Shown piece by piece: positions 46,201-56,345 of a DNA stretch of 64,000 nucleotides. The translations under genes were made by a program, and so were the position numbers. This stretch comes from Antedon bifida. Taxonomy: Eukaryota; Echinodermata; Crinoidea; Comatulida; Antedonidae. The DNA is taken from assembly GCA_963402885.1 (NCBI GenBank), contig OY727098.1, forward strand, positions 25,830,417-25,894,416, read 5' to 3'. The number at the start of each line of letters is the position of its first letter. Within the stretch, counting starts at the first letter, position 1. The notes beneath the pieces were generated by a model. That model did not search any database, was not told the DNA's origin, and saw nothing but the letters and a program-made list of their open reading frames with translations.

Positions 46201-48842
46201 AATAGGTTATCTGGGCCATTCTATCAGTGGCAACATCGGGCCTAGCTTTAATATGCTTAGTGGACAAAAGTTGAGGAGGTCCTCACTTGGGAGCATTGTA
46301 CAGGATCTTTGTAGGACATCAATCCAATGTTCAAAGGTAAATTTTCCGGTGTAGAAGGTTTGAAAAGTGGTCTTCTCCAACTCTTTCATCCTATTTCTGT
46401 GGAAAATGTGTAAACCTATGAACAATGTCTTATAGATGTATTTGTTCGCCGGAGTGACGACTTTGACAATTTTTGTTCTGAAGTGAATCTATTTATATTT
46501 ATATAGATTTTTATATTTTCCTTGTGCCTTGCTATGCCCCTTTTGCTTTGGCTAGTCCTTACTTTAGGTAAGCATTTGTCCTAGTTTTTTATTTTTTTAT
46601 TTTATTGTATTCATAATGTTTGACTTTTGTTTTATTGAATAAAAGTGGTATAAAAGAATGTAATACAAATGCAAATTAAAGATTTCTTGTTCTTGCAGAG
46701 TCGCACAACTGTTGAATCAATAATTTATGCAAAAATACCACCTAATAGAAGGTATGGCTTTATTTTATTATATTGCATTTTGTTTATAGGTTTAATTTAG
46801 GTTAGAGTCTACATAAAGAAAAGATGAGAGAGATGAAAAACAGTAAAAGGAAATTGGGAATAAAAACCAGAATTTTCCTAGTGCTTTCAAATGCTTGTGA
46901 GTGTTACAATTACATACAAAACACACAGTATATATAAAACACACAATTAAGAAGTTTCACAAAACAGTATATGAAAAAAAAAATCCACAAAACAGATTTA
47001 TCAACTGAATTTCAATAGACATAATCAGGGGTTGCATTAAGGTTTTAAGTAGGAGGAGAAAAAAAAAAGTAACAGGAGAATTTTGAACTCATAAATAAAT
47101 AACTTTGTGAGCGAAGCGAACAACCATTGGCTGGGGGCCAGGGGCCGCCAAGGGCCCCCGGTCGGGGTCCAGGCTCTGGCTTTCTAGAGCTATATAGGTC
47201 ATTTAAACTAGTTTACAGGTACATTAATCTATGCTTAATTTGAAATAAATATATTTATTTTTATTGCATTTATGTATATTAAATATTTGAGAAAAAAAAC
47301 CCTGCATATTTGTGTTTTTAAAAAAATACTAATTACAAAAAAATAGCATAACAATAACAACATATAAACGCACGAAACTTTTTTGGCCCGACGTATTTAG
47401 CAATTATTTTACTCCCATTTGTTATGTACTTTATTAATTTAAAATGCGTGGTTCCTTATTTTATGACGTAGGAAGTTCAATAATAATATTATATATTATT
47501 AATAATAATAATATAGGGCCTAGGCTAGGTCTATTATTAGGGAGTCCGAGAGGCACGCGTCCCAGAGCAGTATTTTGCTTTCCACGATTCAACTACGATA
47601 CGTTACTATGCGCGCGATTTCTTTGACGTGCTATTTTTCTTCACTAGGCCTAATAAACAATTTTTGATTATCAATTACTCTGAGAATAAATATACTATGA
47701 AAAAATGGCTTTGGTGTCTAATTATTTACTTATTAATCTAAAAGATCATATAAGTTTGATTTCCAATGCATCATATTAACTATATGATACAGTTAACGAC
47801 ACGAACCACACAAGCCCGTACGACAATTTTCAACGCAAAACGGCTACATGCGGTCCAGGAGGGGACTTCCCCCACTATACCTTCAGCGTGGTTGAGCCTC
47901 TCACAAATTAAAATTTGTTTTCCTACGCCAAGATAATATAGTTCTATAGTTTTAGTGCTAAAAATGTTTTATTTTCTCGAAATATTAGGTAGTTTATAAT
48001 TCGAGTTGTTTATAGATAAATCGTATATCATAAAAAATATCTAATTTTTACATGTTTAAAAGAATTTTCGTGAAATTCTGAGAGGCTCAACCACAGAAAT
48101 ATCAGTACATCAAATGATGTCATTTTAAGCGAATCGCGTTGGTGTATTCGACGTTGACAGGTAGGTCGTCACGGTTGAAGGATTCTAACAATGCCTCGGA
48201 AACGCATGCTACACACACACAGTGCGAAAAGTTTCAAAGGAAAATTCCATAGATAGGTCAGGGAGTTTTAGGTCCCTTTCGTGTACAGATTACATGGTGA
48301 TTAAATATTTAATTACAATCCTATTTTAATCCATCATCATCGTGTCGTCGCGAGAACGTAATAAATACAACAAACACGTACGTATTGTTCTTGATTAATA
48401 AAAGTACTCGCGCCGGGAGCTAGCCTACTACTAGGCTAGGCCGTGTAGGCCTAGACAGAAAGTAGCCGGCGAAAATGTCAAAGTAGACGGTCGAATGCGC
48501 CGGTTGCCGGCTACTAACGAAACCCCTGCATAATGCAATGCAAATATATTTAGTATTGTACAATTTTAAAATTAATCAATGTCAAAGTTCATTGTAACAT
48601 TGTTGAGGTTTTATAAGACCATTTAATTTCAAACTTCATATTATTCTTGCATACTCTCTGTTAATGTTTAATGCTGATGTTTACAATTTTGTGTATTTCT
48701 TTGTAGGCCAACTCTTGCAAAACAGACTTCTTTCAAAAATTTCAAAGATGTGTTTGGTACAGGCTGGGTGATATGCTGGTTGAACCCATTGAGACGAAGG
48801 CAAGCAAAACCAATGATCTTTTATCCTCACCAAACTGTCTGA
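30954..48842 (+). CDS. ZDHHC21: ZDHHC21-like DHHC protein S-acyltransferase (complete, 7 coding exons)
   Basis: DHHC enzymes transfer palmitate from acyl-CoA first to their own DHHC cysteine and then to substrate cysteines at Golgi or plasma membranes. Exons 30954-31293, 31846-31947, 32447-32558, 33693-33831, 34759-34875, 46699-46751 and 48707-48842 join to 332 residues. Membrane segments lie near 75-97, 114-127, 195-217 and 241-262. The zinc-binding Cys-rich domain includes C155, C158, H168-C169 and C172. The catalytic motif is D180-H181-H182-C183, followed by [16 protein letters not shown], identical to human ZDHHC21 in that stretch as I recall it. TTVE (273-276) fits the conserved TTxE motif. 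The C-terminus ([17 protein letters not shown]) parallels ZDHHC21. The first 60 or so residues, before the first membrane segment, have no counterpart in the 265-residue human protein. Confidence 0.93.
31387..31549 (+). mobile_element. AGCTCTGTC palindromic MITE, copy 8
   Basis: agctctgtctacattatcaa to gatagtgtagacagagcc, with TTA on both sides, in ZDHHC intron 1. Confidence 0.9.
31846..31947 (+). CDS. ZDHHC21: ZDHHC exon 2: second membrane segment and DPG motif
   Basis: The exon encodes [20 protein letters not shown] then [18 protein letters not shown] is the conserved DPG motif after the second membrane segment of DHHC enzymes. Confidence 0.95.
32447..32558 (+). CDS. ZDHHC21: ZDHHC exon 3: Cys-rich domain with DHHC
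   Basis: The exon encodes [20 protein letters not shown] and [13 protein letters not shown], including the zinc-binding residues and catalytic cysteine. The phase-2 donor splits the Trp codon. Confidence 0.97.
33282..33430 (+). mobile_element. AGCTCTGTC palindromic MITE, copy 9 (decayed ends)
   Basis: tttagacactatcaaactat, aagtgtgatgtgcccaaata and tatatgggcacatcacat are kept. The 3' TIR is lost. Confidence 0.85.
33693..33831 (+). CDS. ZDHHC21: ZDHHC exon 4: post-DHHC motif and third membrane segment
   Basis: The exon encodes [20 protein letters not shown] then a hydrophobic helix and [17 protein letters not shown] and the following N-x-x-x-F spacing are DHHC-CRD hallmarks. Confidence 0.96.
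34759..34875 (+). CDS. ZDHHC21: ZDHHC exon 5: fourth membrane segment
   Basis: The exon encodes [20 protein letters not shown] then [19 protein letters not shown], a membrane helix. It is phase 0 at both ends and bounded by tttttcag and gtaagt. Confidence 0.92.
36500..36650 (+). repeat. Interspersed repeat tail, paired with 44928-44995 on the opposite strand
   Basis: ctggctgttttactttatcg and tgcttattttatttgtatct match the reverse complement of 44928-44995. Upstream, cactgatgaagggctagtgt resembles the 3' tails of retroelements, but no coding domain is visible. Confidence 0.5.
37384..37530 (+). mobile_element. AGCTCTGTC MITE, copy 10, with expanded inner unit
   Basis: Both outer ends are lost. 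Five tandem copies of an inner 21-bp unit (accatatttgggcatatcac) follow the gatgatgtcatatcac core. Confidence 0.88.
39822..41400. mobile_element. 1.6-kb element with hairpin ends (possibly Helitron-like)
   Basis: The left end is a hairpin (aactcgtca/tgacgagtt) followed by agttatccgc. The right end is a perfect 32-nt palindrome starting agttatccgcttggta, followed by a CTAA overlap. The interior is richer in GCGC words (gcgcgcgtaaaaaattgcgc) than the surroundings and has no long ORF. Confidence 0.6.
41705..41935 (+). repeat. 21-bp minisatellite
   Basis: About ten units of cagtgtaaagtagattagaa with substitutions and small length changes. Confidence 0.92.
42640..42775 (+). mobile_element. AGCTCTGTC palindromic MITE, copy 11
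   Basis: agctctgtctacactatcaa to gtgtagacagagca, with the gatgatgtcatatta core, in ZDHHC intron 5. Confidence 0.9.
43634..43764 (+). mobile_element. AGCTCTGTC palindromic MITE, copy 12 (decayed 5' end)
   Basis: aactagtttgacaaaaaaag, gtgatgtgcccaaatatg and gatagtgtagacaaggctt are kept. Confidence 0.82.
44274..44440 (+). mobile_element. MITE with ACAGGGCCGTACGCA ends and a G tract
   Basis: cagggccgtacgcaggattt and gtgcgtacggccctg form TIRs, with tataa on both sides. A run of about 19 G lies before the 3' TIR. The ends suggest the hAT group. Confidence 0.75.
44698..44870 (+). mobile_element. TGCAG-rich inverted-repeat element, copy B
   Basis: ggaaccttgtcaaaattatt at the left and aataattttggcatgatccc at the right are imperfect inverted repeats. 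tactgcagtaa occurs in both arms. Confidence 0.75.
44928..44995 (-). repeat. Partner of 36500-36650 on the minus strand
   Basis: agatacaaataaaataagca and gataaaataaaacagccaga are the reverse complement of the 36.6-kb repeat. Confidence 0.6.
46699..46751 (+). CDS. ZDHHC21: ZDHHC exon 6: TTxE motif
   Basis: A 53-nt exon (tcttgcag acceptor, gtatgg donor) encodes [17 protein letters not shown]. It carries the TTxE motif that must follow the fourth membrane segment, so the exon is credible despite its isolation. Confidence 0.9.
47026..48528. mobile_element. 1.5-kb non-autonomous DNA transposon (CAGGGG ends)
   Basis: Short TIRs caggggttgcatta / aacgaaacccctg are flanked by identical cataat hexamers at 47020-47025 and 48529-48534. 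A gcgaagcgaac...ggccgccaagggc block near 47110-47160 resembles a motif common in invertebrate repeats. No transposase is seen. It lies in the last ZDHHC intron. Confidence 0.6.
48707..48842 (+). CDS. ZDHHC21: ZDHHC exon 7: C-terminal tail and stop
   Basis: After tttgtag it encodes [33 protein letters not shown] and a short tail to tga. It parallels WQQTFSEVFGTRWKILWFIP of human ZDHHC21. Confidence 0.93.
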
Positions 48843-49334
48843 TACTGTACTTTTCATTCTTTTAACTTTTTCAATACAATAATGTATAATAATGATTGAC
48901 CAAAGTCATGTAACCGCTATGGGGCTTTCCAGAGATTAAGGGGCTCCAGAGCATGAGAAGCCTCAATGCAACTACCCAGCATTGGAGGACGTCTTAGGAG
49001 TGGTAAACCAGGGGCCTTTGTCCATGTTACCCCACTGATGAAACACCTTGATTCTTGTCTTGGTTATTCATATATACATAGAAATTGTGTTGGTTTCAAT
49101 GCAAATACAGTCACATCATTCTCTTACATTGATGCTCAACAACGTAAACTGTCCAGCTGGGTCAAAGCTTTTGAGGACCCTACTTTATGAGTGACGATGT
49201 ACCACTAACTAACCCTCCCCTGTCTTGTGGCGTGGTGCCCTTCTGAATCGCTTGGCTCTGATGATACAGCATAGGCCTACAGTATGCTTAGCCTTCCTAG
49301 CTAAGGCCTCACATTCAAACGCCGCTTTTAACCC

Positions 49335-49340
49335 AATAAA
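49335..49340 (+). promoter_or_regulatory. Candidate ZDHHC polyadenylation signal
   Basis: A canonical aataaa lies 490 nt after the stop. No strong GT-rich element follows, so a more distal site is possible. Confidence 0.3.
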
Positions 49341-49853
49341 AATGTTATTTCATTAAACAATTAAATTAGAAGTTCAAATATTATTTAGAGTTTTGAAAAT
49401 TCCACGTTTAAGTGTAATTTGAACTATATATTTAAGGTTATATGTACATTATTTTTAGTCGTTCTCCGTAAACGGGAAAATGGCAAATTTATCATTCTCA
49501 AAAAGTTAAGACGATGGAATTTCACGCTAAGCTCCGCCCACTTTGTTAAAGCTCCATGCATAAATTATTCATGAGCACCGTCCTATGGTTTCCCGTCGTG
49601 TTTCATAAAGTCCCTATTATTAGTGTGTAGACGACTGACAAGTCTGTGTGAAACACTACATTCACTATCTCATGTGGTGTATCCCATTTTGTACAATCTT
49701 AGAATGATGGTTTTTACCATGATTGTCAATATTGTCCTTGCGTCTGTGTCTTGTCACGCTGAAAACCGCTAAGCACCAGACTAGCTCCCTCAGGGAGTCT
49801 GATAAAGCTTAAATTGAGTTGATAAAATATGGGGTATATTCCTCTATAGTGCA

Positions 49854-50190
49854 CAAAATTGTAACATTTTATTCATTTAATGCGTTTATTTTATACTTAT
49901 TTATTGTTTTACAGATTGATAGTAATGATTTTGAACTTAGTTATATTGAAATTAAATCATGATATACAGTACAACATTTTCAAATGTAATCTGTAAATAC
50001 TGGACAATACTGGACAAACGTACAAAATTGTAACATTTTATTTATTGAATGTTTTTATATGTCTATTTTATACATCATACATCACTATGATTTTTAACTT
50101 ATTAATGTTTACAGATTAATAGTAATGATTTACTTGAATTGAAGTTATATCATGATAAACAATTTCAAATTTAGTCTGTACATATTGGAC
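49854..50190 (+). repeat. Tandem duplication of about 170 bp
   Basis: Two units share caaaattgtaacatttta, acagatt.atagtaatgatt and aatcatgat/tatcatgata. It is downstream of ZDHHC, perhaps in its 3' UTR. Confidence 0.75.
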
Positions 50191-50199
50191 CAATCTTGT

Positions 50200-51430
50200 G
50201 TAATATTAATGTATGTGTTAATGGTATAAAACTGTAAATTAATTCATAAATGGTATTCAAAACCAGAAATTGTTTTCAATCATGTATGTACAATTTGAAA
50301 AAATATATATTTAATAGTCTAGTTTATATTCAGTGTAAATTTGTAATGCCTTTTTCCCTGGGCCCTGCTCAGGGGCTCCTATACGCTTGGAGCCCTGGGT
50401 TTAGCCAGTGAGCACTTATAGCCATTATTTTAGGACAGAATCTGGACAAATTTACAGATCACTGACATCTAATAATGAAGACATTATTGTCAACATTTGC
50501 AAAGCAAAACAATATTCTTATTTAAATTAAAACACCAAATAGTTTTGGCCTTAGGAAAATAAGATAGTGATCAAGATGAAGATCTGAATTATATATATAT
50601 TATGTTTAGAAATATATATCATATCATAGATTTGTAGCTTTTTAAATTATTTTATATGGGTAATTTGAGGATACTATAGGCTGAAGATGGTGATGGGAAA
50701 AAGTTAGTTTATATTATCCTAATTAGTAAAGAAGGGAAATGTGGTTTGTTAGTAATACCAGAATACAATTGTATTCTTCCCTAGTAATATATTACTCAAG
50801 TCACAGGAAGGATATTTTATAATAACATAATAAATATGAATAGTTTTTTAACTTAATTAGGCAAACAAAATTAATAATTGGAAGGAAAAGATAAAGGGAA
50901 CATTCCATAGCAATTTTAAGTATTATTTAGTTCTACAAGAAGGTCAATGTAATTGTGTTAGCTTATTAAATAATTACCGACATTATTAATATACTTTATT
51001 AAATATTAGTATAGTTTGAATTCAATAAATAAGTGCTGTATTCACAATGAAATTGATTGTACTTAGTCTGTACAGTTTATATAGAAGAGTTTATGACATT
51101 CAACTCTGTAAAGTCACATGGTAAACAGAAGACAGTCACATGGTACACAGCAGACATGTTGTGTCATTTTCATCACATCAATACATGCGCAAAATATGAG
51201 CAACATACACCTTTTTATTCTATTTTCTCAAACTTACATGGGAAAAATCCAGAGGTAGAGCTAGAGGTGCTTGTACCCGTCTTTCACAGCTAAATTATGA
51301 ACTACCTTTTGATATTATACCGTTGCGTAATAAAGTTGGAATTTATTCTGACTTGTTAAGCCTCCACTGATTGTGCGGGCGTTTGTTGTATGAGAGAATG
51401 TATCTGGTGGGTGAAAATCGGTGAAAATAC
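50200..51430. other. Non-coding, AT-rich
   Basis: No gene or clear repeat seen. A patch at 50353-50405 is locally GC-rich (ctgggccctgctcaggggct). Confidence 0.5.
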
Positions 51431-51437
51431 CATATAT

Positions 51438-51509
51438 GGCTCTGTGGTCTAGTGGTATGATACTCGCCCTGTAAGCGAGAGGTTGCAGGTTCGAATCCCG
51501 CCAGAGACA
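51438..51509 (+). tRNA. tRNA-like gene, anticodon position UGU
   Basis: It folds as a cloverleaf: acceptor ggctctg/cagagac with one mismatch, anticodon stem ctcgc/gcgag, loop cctgtaa and a T arm with ttcgaat loop and one mismatch. The body resembles tRNA-Pro, while the anticodon position reads TGT (Thr). Base 33 is C instead of the near-universal U. It is probably a pseudogene or a tRNA-derived repeat. Confidence 0.5.
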
Positions 51510-52717
51510 TTTTTTCATACAACTAAAAAAAAAATATGGAACTTTCGCCAATGAGCTATGCTCGACGCGATTATGAGATCATGTTCCAAATATGAGCACT
51601 GTTTCTATAATTTACAGTATGATTTATACTTTTTGATATCTACCTTTGACAGACTACAGTATTAATATTATATACATATATTATTATATGTAGGCTCTCC
51701 CCTATTAACAAATCATGGATCTGCTACTCACGTGCACAAATTGACGATGATAATAATAGTCATTTTTTATGCCCAAAATGTACTGAAGTACTTGCAGGAA
51801 TGAATAATTATGCATACATGTGCAAGGGTATTCATTTTGTTTCCTGGAAAAGAATAGTTTTTATTAATTATGTCCATCTTTATTAATTCATATTATTCTT
51901 AGTAAAATTAAATAATGAAATGGATAAAAGATTGTTAATAGATTGAAAGGGCTATGAATAACAATATTTAAATAAAGGCAAATTGAATTGAAAAAATGAA
52001 TGAGTCTTGTAATCAATATTAGACAACTAGCACAGACCCCTCCATTTTGTGTCAAAATCAGCTTTTTGTAAACGTTTTGCTAAATGTTCGAAAAGCAAAC
52101 TGTGTTTGTGTTTCATCTATTCAGTGGCCTAAAGCTGCCTTTTTGAATAATTTTTGTTTCATATTCATTGAATGGGCAGATGAAAGCCCGACTGTTTAAT
52201 TTACTCATGAAAATATTCTGCCCATTCAACTTGTATGCATTATTTGTATACTAAATGTAATAATCGGTTTGCAGACAGTTTTAATTCTTATGGGGATGCA
52301 TAATGGTATTTTTGTATTTGTCTCGTTATAAATTACCACTCTTTTTATTGTATAGCTTTACCATTGATAGAAACTAATAAATGTTGAATTAGCTGACTTA
52401 GTATTTCTCATCAACTTTTAATTATATCTTAACTATTTCATTTTGTGTTATATTTATACTATGTACTTTGATTTTAATTAATTTTTGATTTATCATCTAA
52501 AAGAAATGAAAGAAGAGCTCGATAGGCATGTAGTTGCCTTTTCTCTCCTTCCCTTTTCGTCCATATTTCACTCTGTTATCTTGATATTTTTATGCTTTTT
52601 ACTAATTTTTCTTATGGATGAATAAAAGAAACTTGATAATATTTTTTATGTATATAAATCTATTATATACTCAAATGTTCTGCCTGGAAAATTTATTTAA
52701 CAGATCCTTTTGAGGAG

Positions 52718-52882
52718 TAAAGTTCTGTCTACGCTATCAATCTAGTTTAACAAAAAAAGTGTGATGTGCCCAAATATGGTAGTGATAAGTTTAAATATGG
52801 TAGTGATATGACATCATCATGTCCATATATGGGCACATCACATTTTTTGTCACATAAAGTTTGATAGTGTAGACAGAGATTA
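52718..52882 (+). mobile_element. AGCTCTGTC palindromic MITE, copy 13
   Basis: agttctgtctacgctatcaa to gatagtgtagacagagat with TAA on both sides. It contains both the gtgcccaaatatggtagtga and tatatgggcacatcacat halves. Confidence 0.92.
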
Positions 52883-54056
52883 AGAAAACAAAACTTGTCT
52901 TTAGAGTTGCCATCCATTCAAAGGTTATATTTTTTTTCATTAAGAGTGATTAATTAATCATAACATCTTAAATAGACTGTAATTTTATAAATTGTTTACA
53001 TGTTTTTTTTTATACAACATTTAATTTTACATGATAAAATTCAATCAATGACTCACTTTGTCTATAATAAGTTTATAATTGATGATGTAAATTGTGATTA
53101 GCATCACTCAGTTACTCAATTTCGTTGAAGTGTTTTACAGTAGGAAGCAGGCATGATGCTAATTTACCCAAATTCAAGTTCGCATTTTGTGGTTTATTTC
53201 GGCCTTTTACCAGTTCTTCGTTCCAGCTGACGGAACTGCACATGGTGTTGGTGTGTCATCGGTTATAACCTCTCGTTACCGACACATCTTTGTAATTATG
53301 TACATTTAGAAGGAAATGAGATATGATTGATCTCATCGATTGAGACGTTTAGCCGTGCAAATAAACCACCAGTATGAACCCAGTCTTGATATCATTATGA
53401 TGTAACTCAACTTGTTAGCCCCAGTTTGTTGATGCATAAAGCCAAAGGTGACTTATTCTTGGTACATGATGAATAAGCTTAGTTAGCAGTTGTTGAGCCC
53501 CTGCACAAATTAGCGCTTTATTTATAAAATATTGTACTGTATTGAGTGCTTTCCCACTGGTAATCTTTAGCAACGATTTCTATCTTCTTTTTTTTAATGT
53601 GAAACCCCAGATTTTACTTGTTTGTTTGTTTTGTTTCTGTTTTTTCTAACTTCAATAGACCTTCTTAACTAGCTACCCGTCACAAGTTTTTTTTGGAGGG
53701 AGACCTCCAAATGATATTACTTTCTGGGTTTTGTGTCTTAATTCTTTATATTTAAATTGTTATTTTGTTTAATGTGAGAGAGAAACAAATAAATGTTATT
53801 ATGAATGAATGAATGAATTTGTATTTCAATGCTACACTAGTTACTGAAAATTGTACTTAAGGAGAAAAGGCTACAAATACATCATTAGCGCAGACTGCTT
53901 CCATAAACCCTTATTATTAATAATATTATTATCCTAGCCTAATCTCCATAAATTCTATTTTTAAATTAAAAAAAAAAAACAACATACGGTACATAACTAG
54001 CGTCAATATATCAAAGAGCCTTTTATCTACATTGAAATCTACTCTAGGCTAAATTA

Positions 54057-54172
54057 ATCCCACAATGCGTCATTGAAAATGGTAGATCAGGCTATAAAAT
54101 TATTCAAAATGATCTCCCACAATGCATCATTGAAAATGGTGGATAAGGCTATAAAATTATTCAAAAATGAAA
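54057..54172 (+). repeat. Tandem duplication of about 60 bp
   Basis: tcccacaatgc.tcattgaa, aatggt.gat.aggctataa and attattcaaaa.tga occur twice. Confidence 0.85.
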
Positions 54173-55756
54173 TAAATCAGTTATGAAATTTACTGTATGT
54201 AGTGATTTTTTATAGTCTGAAATGTTGGCAAAACTAAGACAAAAATTACTTATATCATTTATGTAATTGGCTTTTGCCAAAATATTTTTGTGAATGAGAT
54301 GATATGTACTTGGCAGATTGATTTAGAATTAATCGCTGGTACAAAGTAATGCATTTACTGTAGATAAGTATGGTCTTAAAACGTTTATTTTTTTAAATGT
54401 TTTCTCAATTATTTTTTAATTTTCAATATGTATTTAATCCATGTTGATGTAATATTAACTTATTTCAGTAAATAAAAATCATTTTATAATAATATATAAC
54501 ATATTTTCCATTTTTTTCCCGATTTGTTTAAAGACACTTTCTCTGCATTTGTTGATGTTTTGTGAAAATAATGCACATACTGTACATATGTTCTGTAGTT
54601 AATTATGATAAAGAGAGAAAACCAATGCACTACCAAGTAGCTCACGATGAATTTCCTCTCGAGGGCGGTCTTAGGCCTATAGCCTTGCTAGTCTTAGTTT
54701 TCTAGGCCTAGCTGGTAAAAATCGGTATGAACATTGTATGCTAGCTCTAGGCCTAACATGGAGTTGTATCGTTGCTGAATTGCATTTCTCTTTTTGGCAG
54801 AATCTGTTAATACAAATTGCGGAAGACCATGGTGTTTTCCGTGAAAAGTTACGGTTCTTCCACTTTTTCTCTCTTTACTAATAGGTGCATCACAGAAGCA
54901 AACTGAAAATATCAATCAATGCACGATGCAAGCTGGTATTTATAGTGGGCCGCATAAATTATTCGAATCAACTTTTTTTTCACATTACAAGGCCCATATA
55001 TAGTATTTATTTTTACATAAAATGTAGTGACCTTAAATTAGATAAAAAAGGTCATATACATCTAGCACAGTCACGTGCGCAAATTTGAGTTAGTGTTTAC
55101 TGACCGACATAGTGAGCTATAGAGTCGCGTTGCATGTGACTAAAACAATGTAGGATACAGTAACATATACATATTAATTTTGTATTTGATAATACTAAAA
55201 TATAAAGACACTGAACCTAATGAAGATGGTTAATATACCATTACCTATATTAAATAAAAAAGGTTAACAATTATATTTGTGTTTCATCAAATAATTTAAT
55301 AACTTTCTTCTGCCTTCTTGAGTTTTTTTTTAGCAACAATCATGATGTGAACTGGTCAACGCCATTGTAGAATTTGTTCCTTGCATTTCACAAAAATAAA
55401 TTTAGGGATTTCCCCTTTCTGCCATTCCTTTTGATATGTTAATGACATTTTACACTCCATTGGCAAACTGATTGTTTAATTTTGACAAAATTGCTTTAAC
55501 CTTGTATTATAAACTAACTAACTGGAAAATCCCCAAGAACTTGTAGTTTATAATAATTGAATTTGGAAAATTATGATAAAATTAGTCTTTACAAGAATTC
55601 TATACATAGAGACATGTTTTCCTTGATACAATTACTTTTTATAAAAACAATTAAAAATTGATAATTATAGGTGTCATTGAAAATGATATTATGATGCTCT
55701 TTTTAAATTCTATTTAAGCAAAACTATTAAAGTAAAAGTATTATATATATTGTATT

Positions 55757-56345
55757 TGTTTTTCCTTCTTACATGTTTTTCCCTTTTCTTACATGAATCT
55801 TTTTAAAATTGTCTTTTTTTTCTTACATGAATTTGTTTTCCCCTCTTACATGAATCTTTTTAAAATTGTCTTTTTTTCTTACATTAATTTGTTTTCCCCT
55901 CTTACATGAATCTTTTTAAAATTGTCTTTTTTTTCTTACATTAATTTGTTTTCCCCTCTTACATGAATCTTTTTAAAATTGTCTTTTTTTCTTTGAATTT
56001 GTTTTCCCCTCTTACATGAATCTTTTTTTCTTACACCTCTTAAAATTGTCTTGTTTCTTACATGAATGGTTTTTCCTTCTTACATGAATCTTTTTTTCTT
56101 ACACCTCTTAAAATTGTCTTGTTTCTTACATGAATGGTTTTTCCTTCTTACATGAATCTTTTTAAAATTGTCCTTTTTCTTACATGAATGGTTTTTCCTT
56201 CTTATGTTTTTTTATTCTTACTCTATTAATAGTTTTCCTTTTCCTTATTACATTAATTGCTTTCTATTCTTACATGAATTACATTTCCTTATTTCATGAA
56301 TTGCCTTTCTTTTAAAATTTCTTTCCTTTTATTTTTTTTTTTACA
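55757..56345 (+). repeat. Pyrimidine-rich tandem array (CTTACATGAATC units)
   Basis: Units such as cttacatgaatctttttaaa and attgtcttttttt recur about ten times with variable T tracts. The pyrimidines are strongly confined to one strand. Confidence 0.9.

Larger units (their letters stand above)
34876..46698 (+). other. ZDHHC intron 5 (11.8 kb)
   Basis: The longest intron of the window separates exon 5 from a 53-nt exon. It carries four palindromic MITEs, a 1.6-kb hairpin-ended element, a 21-bp minisatellite and a TGCAG-rich inverted repeat, described separately. The remainder is AT-rich without a supported gene. Confidence 0.85.

Noticed and set aside
48966..49190. 74-residue ORF downstream of ZDHHC
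   Set aside because: It lies in the likely 3' UTR, with no domain and no splice evidence.
51315..51551. Minus ORF with RDSNLQPLAYRAS
   Set aside because: It is the antisense translation of the tRNA-like sequence at 51438-51509.
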